Below are positions 59,246 to 64,000 of a stretch of DNA of 64,000 bases, piece by piece. Source of the stretch: Alphaproteobacteria bacterium. Lineage in GTDB: Bacteria > Pseudomonadota > Alphaproteobacteria > Micropepsales > Micropepsaceae. The stretch is from contig JAJPIX010000011.1 in assembly GCA_021324545.1 (NCBI GenBank), forward strand, positions 58,463 to 122,462. Direction: 5' to 3'. The notes below the pieces were generated by a model, which worked only from the letters and a program-made list of their open reading frames with translations, was not told the DNA's origin and made no database searches. The first letter of the stretch is position 1. Each line of letters opens with the position of its first letter. Both the position numbers and the translations under genes were made by a program.

Positions 59246-60348
59246 GGCGGGATCTGACCGGAGTCCGGAAGAAACGGCAACTCGGTGCCGCGCCCGGGAA
59301 CGGGACCGGCGGGCGAGACCAGCGTGAATTCCGTTCCGGGTTCTGCGAAACCGGCGTGCACCTGCGCGAGCGCAACGGTTCGCCGGAGCGCAGGAGAAAA
59401 TCCGCAAGCCAGCGTGTGGCCCGCGGCTTGACCGCCCGCGAGCAGAATGGCGTTGGGCAAGTCGTCCTGGCTCTCGAGCGCAAGGCCGATGAGCCGCTGC
59501 GTTTCCCTTTCGCGCGCGGCAAGCCAAGCCGCGCGTCCGTTGAACGGCATATGGCCGGCATCGATGAGGCGTTCGAGGCCGAGCGAGGCGGGCGTGGGGC
59601 CGGCGGCAAATCCGGTTCGCGCCGGTTCGTAGTCGCGCACCGGACGGACGATTCCTTTTTCGAGATCGAGCACGTCCATTGCCGCAAGCCCCGCCGGTTG
59701 CAGCGCGAACGGAACACCGGCGCGCATCATCCGGTCCCACACGACGGTTGCCTCTTCGGCCTGACACCACAGCTCGTAGCCGCCATGTTCGCCAAAACGC
59801 GAGAGCAGGATGTCCAGCCCGCGCCAGGACATCCTGCGGAATGACAGCGGCTCGAGCGCGGGATCAAGGCCGGCCGCCTTCAGGATTTGCGCGGCGTAAG
59901 GGCCGATCAGCGCGATGCCGCCGTCTTCATCCGACACGTCGCGAACGGCGACGCCAACGCGCGCGGCTGCGCTGCCGATCCATTCCCGATCGGGCGCCGA
60001 TGCATAGAGCGTGAAGGCTGCAGGGCCCAGCCGCGCCACGGCACCCGCGCCCCGCACGCCGCCGCCATCGGAAAGCCACAGCGCCTTGAGCGCCACGCCA
60101 GGCGACAGCGCGGCGACATTCTTCGTGCACAGCCGCGAGAGAAATTCGCCCGCCCGCTCCCCCTCCAGGCGCAAGCGCCAGCGCCACGATATGTCGGCCA
60201 TGGCCGCCGTCGTGCGCGCCGCCAGCGCTTCGGCATCTCTGTCGCCATAGGCTGTCGCGAGCGTGAAGCCGTTGCGGCTGGTCCAGGCATTGCCCGGATT
60301 CAGGACAGCCGTGCGGGCATGAAAGGGCGTAGCGCGGACGTCCATCAT
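59242..60348 (-). CDS. GcvT-like folate-binding protein (aminomethyltransferase family)
   Basis: This 368-residue protein has the fold of the glycine-cleavage T protein and of the C-terminal half of sarcosine and dimethylglycine oxidases. Diagnostic pieces are the N-terminal strand AMADISWRWRLRLEGERAGE, then FLSRLCTKNV (about 68-95), and AAMDVLDLEKGIVRPVRDYE (near 225). They are followed by SLGLERLIDAGHMPFNGRAAW. The family transfers one-carbon units to tetrahydrofolate or oxidises bound methyl groups. No gcvH or gcvP gene is nearby, so it is not the glycine-cleavage enzyme. Starts at 60348 (or 60345), overlapping the upstream stop. Confidence 0.85.
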   Translation of the reverse strand: MMDVRATPFHARTAVLNPGNAWTSRNGFTLATAYGDRDAEALAARTTAAMADISWRWRLRLEGERAGEFLSRLCTKNVAALSPGVALKALWLSDGGGVRGAGAVARLGPAAFTLYASAPDREWIGSAAARVGVAVRDVSDEDGGIALIGPYAAQILKAAGLDPALEPLSFRRMSWRGLDILLSRFGEHGGYELWCQAEEATVVWDRMMRAGVPFALQPAGLAAMDVLDLEKGIVRPVRDYEPARTGFAAGPTPASLGLERLIDAGHMPFNGRAAWLAARERETQRLIGLALESQDDLPNAILLAGGQAAGHTLACGFSPALRRTVALAQVHAGFAEPGTEFTLVSPAGPVPGRGTELPFLPDSGQIPP

Positions 60349-61832
60349 CGTTCCTGCTCCGCGACCAGCGTGACCGCCGCGATGCGCCCGGCCCGGCCCG
60401 AGATCGCCCCCAAGGGCTCGGCCGAGGCGCCGCACAGATAGAGCCCGGCAATGGCGCATTTCACACGGGAAGCCCAGGGCGCGAGCATGCGGGCGGCGGT
60501 TGCCGCGCCGCCCAGCTCATCGTCCGCGCCATAGGCATATTCGATGTCGGAAGGGGTAAGCGCTTCCGCCGCCGTGATGTGCCGCGCGAGCCCGGCCGCA
60601 TGCCGCTCGAGCGCAAGGATCACGCGTTCGACAAGCTTGGGCTTCAGCGCCGGCCAGCCTTGCACCGGCACGAGCGGAACGGGCCTTACCAGCACCGACA
60701 GGACATGCTGGCCCGGCGGCGCGAAGCCCGGATCGGCGGCGGACGGAAGCACCATCTCCATGGCCGGGTCCTCGGGCAATTCGCCGGCCCGCGCGCAGGC
60801 GTGGGCGGCAGCCAGACCGCCAGGCTGATCGCAGACCACAAAGCGGCCCGCGAGCGGCACGCTGACGCCCGCGAAGGGCGGCGCGGCGCTGAGCGCAAGC
60901 AGCACCTTGGCAGCGCCCACGCGCGGCCTTGCGCGCGCAAGCGCCGCCGCTTCGGCAAAGCCGGTCGAGACGCCGCCGGCAAGATCGAGCAAGGTCTTGC
61001 GCCGCGACAGCGACGAAAGGACCGCGCGGCAGGCAAGTGTCTCGCCAGACGCAAGTTCAACCGCCGCGACGGCGCCGTTGGCATGGATGCGCTTTGCTGG
61101 CGCGCCGGTACGAATCTCCGCCCCGGCTGCCTGCGCCGATGCCAGAAGCGCCTCCGCGAGCGCCCCCGGGCCCCCCTTGGGAAAGGCGGCCGCGCCCTGA
61201 AGGCCGCACATCTCCTGCGCCGCGCGCCAGACGAGCTGAAGCGCCGAACCGGGTTCCTGCGGCGTGGCGCCGCCGGCTGTGGCATCGAACGCCAGCATCG
61301 CCTTCAGCGCATCGCTTTCGAACCAGGAGTCGAGCCAGGCCGACGCGCTGCGATATCCGAGCCGCGCAAGCATTTCCCGTGTGCGTTCGCCGCCTGCGGA
61401 CTGCTCCCACCAAAGCGTCCGCGCGGCGCGCGCCAGTGCGAACAGATCGCGCCAGAAGGCGCCATAGGCGTCTGCGTCGGCGCGGCTGTGGATGGAGATG
61501 CTGCGGGTGCCGGCGGCCAGGTTGCGCGGCAGGACGATGTGCTTTCCATCGCTGCGCAGCCCGACGGACGGCATGTCGCGAACGGCAAACGCCAGCCCGT
61601 GCCGGGTGAGCGCCAGATCCTTCACCACGCGCGGGTCAAGCGCATAGAGCGCATGCGCGGCCACCGGCGCCCGGAAGTGCTCGCCGAAGCGCGCCGTTTC
61701 ACACAGGCCGCCCACTTTGTTGCGCGCCTCCACGACCATCACCCGCTTGCCGGCGCGCGCGGCATAGGCCGCCGCCGCCAGCCCGCTGACGCCGGCGCCG
61801 ATGACGATGGCATCGTAAGGCGCGGAACTCAT
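60345..61832 (-). CDS. FAD-dependent oxidoreductase, phytoene-desaturase-like (second copy)
   Basis: This 495-residue flavoprotein of the COG1233 group begins with the dinucleotide motif YDAIVIGAGVSGLAAAAYAA (about 6-25), with an acidic end VVEARNKVGG. A C-terminal FAD contact is GLYLCGASAEPLGAISGRAG. The middle is poorly conserved. These proteins oxidise C-N or C-C bonds using FAD; the substrate is unknown. It overlaps its upstream paralogue by 4 nt (61829-61832) and the GcvT-like gene by 4 nt, an arrangement that favours a complex of the two flavoproteins. Confidence 0.87.
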   Translation of the reverse strand: MSSAPYDAIVIGAGVSGLAAAAYAARAGKRVMVVEARNKVGGLCETARFGEHFRAPVAAHALYALDPRVVKDLALTRHGLAFAVRDMPSVGLRSDGKHIVLPRNLAAGTRSISIHSRADADAYGAFWRDLFALARAARTLWWEQSAGGERTREMLARLGYRSASAWLDSWFESDALKAMLAFDATAGGATPQEPGSALQLVWRAAQEMCGLQGAAAFPKGGPGALAEALLASAQAAGAEIRTGAPAKRIHANGAVAAVELASGETLACRAVLSSLSRRKTLLDLAGGVSTGFAEAAALARARPRVGAAKVLLALSAAPPFAGVSVPLAGRFVVCDQPGGLAAAHACARAGELPEDPAMEMVLPSAADPGFAPPGQHVLSVLVRPVPLVPVQGWPALKPKLVERVILALERHAAGLARHITAAEALTPSDIEYAYGADDELGGAATAARMLAPWASRVKCAIAGLYLCGASAEPLGAISGRAGRIAAVTLVAEQER

Positions 61833-63304
61833 TTCAGCCGGCCCGCCCCAATGTCGGCGATGACCGCGGTTGCAGCCACCGCACCGGAAACGCAAGCGCC
61901 AAGCGGGCCCGCCGCGGACGAGGGGCCTGCGAGATACAGCCCATCCACAGGCGTGCGCGGCGGCGGCGGCCCGCCCGGCTCGACGAAGGGGCGCATGGCA
62001 AACATCTGGTCAGGCGTAATGTCCCCGCCGGCCAGATCGCCCTCGCTTCTGCCGAGAGCATCTTCGAAATCCGGCGGCGCGATCACCTGCGCGGCAAGTA
62101 CGCGCGTGCCCACGCCTGGCATGACGGCATCCGCCGCCACCAGCGCGCGTGCCTGCAGGACATCGCGCTTCTCCTTCGTCCAGGCCCCGTCGAACAGGCG
62201 GAACGGAATGCAGCCCAGCGTGACGGTGAGCGTGGCAGCCCCGATCGGCGCAAGCCGCGGGTCGCCGGCCGACACAAGCCGGACAGCGGCTGGCGGCGCT
62301 TCGGGGATCGTGCCAGCCTGGCAGGCCGACAGCGCCGCCGAAGATTCGGCCTGCCCGCCCGAGACGAAATACACAAACCGTTCCGGCCCGGGCGCCTGCG
62401 CCGGAGGCGACTGCAGCGCGATCAGCACCCGCGCCGTGCCGCCGCCCATGCGGAAGCCGGCCGCCTGTTTCGCCACGGCGGGCGCCAGCTCGTTCCACTG
62501 AAACAGGGACAGAAAGGTGCGTTTCATATCGAGCGTGGAGACGACGGCCCGGGCTTCGATCTGGGTCCCGTCGGCCAGCCCGACGCCGGCGATGCGGCCG
62601 CCGTTGCGGCGCATGTCTGTCACCTCCAGCCCGCAGGAGATTTCCGCGCCTGCGCCGCGCGCGGCCCCCTCCAGCGCCGCTGCCAGCGCGGCCAGGCCAC
62701 CCATGGGGACGCCGGAACCATCCATGGCGGGCGCCAGCAGGTTGAGAGCGCTTCCGGCCAGAGACGAATCAGCCGCGCGGCCGCAAAGCGCCACCGCCGA
62801 TACGAGCGCCGCCGCGCGCGAATCGGCCACGCGCTCGCCGAGAAGATCGGACAGAGCGCGTTCGCTCCACGCTTCTCCGGGCCATGGCCTGGCGGGCGCA
62901 GGCCGCGAAAAAAAACTTCGCCGTGCCGGCGGCTTCGCCGCTTCGGCAGCGGCACGTGCGAGCGCAGCCTGCCGCAACTGCGCCGCCTCGGCGAGAAGCC
63001 TGCGCGCATCGCCGGACAGCCGAATCGCGATCCCGTCGCGATCCACGAGCATGGCCGGCGCCGGAACGAACAGGACGCCGCGCTGCGCAAGACCGAGTGA
63101 CCAGTACAGCGGCGGCGGAATCGATGGAAGTTCGTCGCAGAAAGGCGATGCGCGAAAGCCGGGATGAAATTCGCGCGTCGAGCATCGCCCGCCAACCTGG
63201 CTGTTGCGTTCAATGACGATGGTCTTCAGTCCGGCGCGGGCGAGCGCGACGGCCGCGGTCAGGCCATCGGCACCTGCGCCGATTACGCAAGCGTCATAGC
63301 GCAA
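61829..63304 (-). CDS. FAD-dependent oxidoreductase, phytoene-desaturase-like (first copy)
   Basis: This 491-residue paralogue of the following gene has the FAD motif YDACVIGAGADGLTAAVALA (about 3-22), IERNSQVGGRCSTREF, and C-terminal GLYLAGPSSAAGPLGACVSG near 455. A linker of about 40 residues rich in Ala and Arg lies near 115-155. It is the first gene of the minus-strand set, 153 nt after speD but beyond a terminator, so it should have its own promoter. No carotenoid gene is near; a role in amine or amino-acid oxidation fits the neighbours better, but this is inference. Confidence 0.87.
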   Translation of the reverse strand: MRYDACVIGAGADGLTAAVALARAGLKTIVIERNSQVGGRCSTREFHPGFRASPFCDELPSIPPPLYWSLGLAQRGVLFVPAPAMLVDRDGIAIRLSGDARRLLAEAAQLRQAALARAAAEAAKPPARRSFFSRPAPARPWPGEAWSERALSDLLGERVADSRAAALVSAVALCGRAADSSLAGSALNLLAPAMDGSGVPMGGLAALAAALEGAARGAGAEISCGLEVTDMRRNGGRIAGVGLADGTQIEARAVVSTLDMKRTFLSLFQWNELAPAVAKQAAGFRMGGGTARVLIALQSPPAQAPGPERFVYFVSGGQAESSAALSACQAGTIPEAPPAAVRLVSAGDPRLAPIGAATLTVTLGCIPFRLFDGAWTKEKRDVLQARALVAADAVMPGVGTRVLAAQVIAPPDFEDALGRSEGDLAGGDITPDQMFAMRPFVEPGGPPPPRTPVDGLYLAGPSSAAGPLGACVSGAVAATAVIADIGAGRLK

Positions 63305-63386
63305 GCCCGGGCCCTCACCTTCACCCCTTCAGCCGCACATTCTGCAAGTCCCGTGCGACACGCGAAGAGCGCCAAAGGATACCGGT

Positions 63387-63429
63387 CGAAAAGAAACGCG
63401 GAAATGGCCTGTTTCCGGCCATTTCCGCG
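63387..63429 (-). terminator. Intrinsic terminator of speD
   Basis: On the minus strand a perfect 13-bp stem (63429-63417 with 63409-63397, CGCGGAAATGGCC and its complement) with a 7-nt loop is followed by TTTCTTTTC (63396-63388). It lies 29 nt downstream of the speD stop and separates speD from the flavoprotein operon. Confidence 0.85.
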
Positions 63430-63457
63430 CGTGGTTAATTCCTGCGGTTTCTGGCGC

Positions 63458-63928
63458 TTAAAGGACGCCGCGCTTGTGCTCGCCGACCACGATGCGGCCC
63501 GGATTGAAGGCCGCCTTGAACACCGACAGGGCCTTCCGGGGCTCGGCTTCGCCGCACATGAAGACGTCGAAGGCCGCATAGCCTTTCTCGGGCCAGGTGT
63601 GGACGCTGATATGGCTTTCCGCCAGCACCGCCACGCCGGACACGCCGCCGCCATCCGAAAATGTGTGCAAATGGATGTGCAGGAGCGTTGCGCCGGCCGC
63701 GCTCACCGCGTCGATCAGCGCCTTTTCGATCCGGTCGCGATCATCGAGCCCTTCGGCTTCCCAAAGATCGATGATCAGATGGCTGCCCGCATAGGTCAGG
63801 CCATTGCGCGTGATGAAATGATCCTTCGGCTCCTCGATCTTCGGCTTGACGGCCACAGCCGTGCGCGCCGCGCGAATTCGGGGAGCTCTCGCAACCTTGT
63901 TGTTGGAAACCAGTTCCAGTCGAGCCAT
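63458..63928 (-). CDS. speD: S-adenosylmethionine decarboxylase proenzyme
   Basis: SpeD makes decarboxylated SAM, the aminopropyl donor for spermidine. The 156-residue proenzyme self-cleaves before the Ser of AESHISVHTWPEKG, forming the pyruvoyl cofactor; the downstream Cys in FMCGEAEPRKAL and the His in HIHLHTFSDG are also conserved. It has a basic N-terminal extension of about 35 residues (VARAPRIRAARTAVAVK) not needed for the fold. The ATG at 63928 lies after GGTAGG. No speE gene is adjacent in the visible sequence; it may lie beyond the right edge or elsewhere. Own terminator downstream. Confidence 0.93.
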   Translation of the reverse strand: MARLELVSNNKVARAPRIRAARTAVAVKPKIEEPKDHFITRNGLTYAGSHLIIDLWEAEGLDDRDRIEKALIDAVSAAGATLLHIHLHTFSDGGGVSGVAVLAESHISVHTWPEKGYAAFDVFMCGEAEPRKALSVFKAAFNPGRIVVGEHKRGVL

Positions 63929-64000
63929 CGGGGCACCTACCCGTCTTAGAGTTGACACCTCGCGCCTTGGCCTCACGACTTCCGGACGCGCCTTAAGAAG

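Noticed and set aside
63929..64000. Possible SAM or polyamine riboswitch upstream of speD
   Set aside because: Only 72 nt are visible and I could not fold a known riboswitch core; the segment is too short to judge.

Overview
The window is a 64-kb stretch of a GC-rich (roughly 60-65 %) alphaproteobacterial chromosome. Evidence for this placement is the gene order (uvrA-ssb-gyrA-coaD-cyclophilin-queA-tgt, purN/purM, hdaA-ppk-ppx, tatABC-serS-surE-pcm-nlpD-yajC-secD), the presence of HdaA and TrmFO, and a LexA box of the alphaproteobacterial direct-repeat type (GAAC-N7-GAAC). I cannot place it to genus. Almost all of it is chromosomal core; there is no prophage, insertion sequence, CRISPR array or rRNA operon.

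Layout. 1-7.5 kb (minus strand): an envelope-biogenesis operon lptF-lptG-lptD-surA-pdxA-rsmA, mostly coupled by overlaps; rsmA leaves the window on the left. 7.6-15.3 kb: pepA-holC, a TPR membrane protein, an APC permease, an ABC-F ATPase, a NIPSNAP protein, ndk and a short-chain dehydrogenase. 15.3-17 kb (minus): purM-purN. 17.1-23.2 kb (plus): a DUF2066 protein, a CDP-alcohol phosphatidyltransferase, hdaA, ppk1 and ppx. 23.3-32.2 kb (plus): tatA-tatB-tatC-serS-surE-pcm-nlpD-like, then yajC-secD, a short PuuD-like membrane protein and an NDUFAF6-like synthase; secF is absent from its usual place. 32.3-35.6 kb (minus): trmFO and a secreted M61 peptidase. 35.6-38.4 kb: a 363-bp structured intergenic region, then an ArsR-SRPBCC-SRPBCC-VOC-YceI cluster preceded by two identical-arm palindromes. 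38.4-41.3 kb (minus): two tandem amidases. 41.4-44.2 kb (plus): three tandem paralogous membrane proteins. 44.2-45.1 kb (minus): a toxin-antitoxin pair and a CHY zinc-finger protein. 45.1-57.4 kb: uvrA and ssb divergent around a LexA box, a methyltransferase and a serine-protease-like lipoprotein inserted before gyrA, then coaD, cyclophilin, a DegT aminotransferase, queA and tgt. 57.4 kb: tRNA-Lys(UUU). 57.5-63.3 kb (minus): a tightly coupled set of two flavin oxidoreductases, a GcvT-like folate protein and an 87-residue protein, followed by a PuuA-like glutamine-synthetase homologue. 63.5-63.9 kb (minus): speD with its own terminator.

The parts that work together are: LPS export and outer-membrane assembly (LptFG, LptD, SurA); queuosine modification (QueA, Tgt); polyphosphate turnover (Ppk1, Ppx); Tat and Sec export; SOS-linked DNA repair (UvrA, SSB); and a candidate amine-oxidation module (flavoproteins, folate carrier and gamma-glutamyl ligase) beside the polyamine gene speD. 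That module is the most promising undescribed system here, followed by the ArsR operator pair and the long insertion in SerRS.
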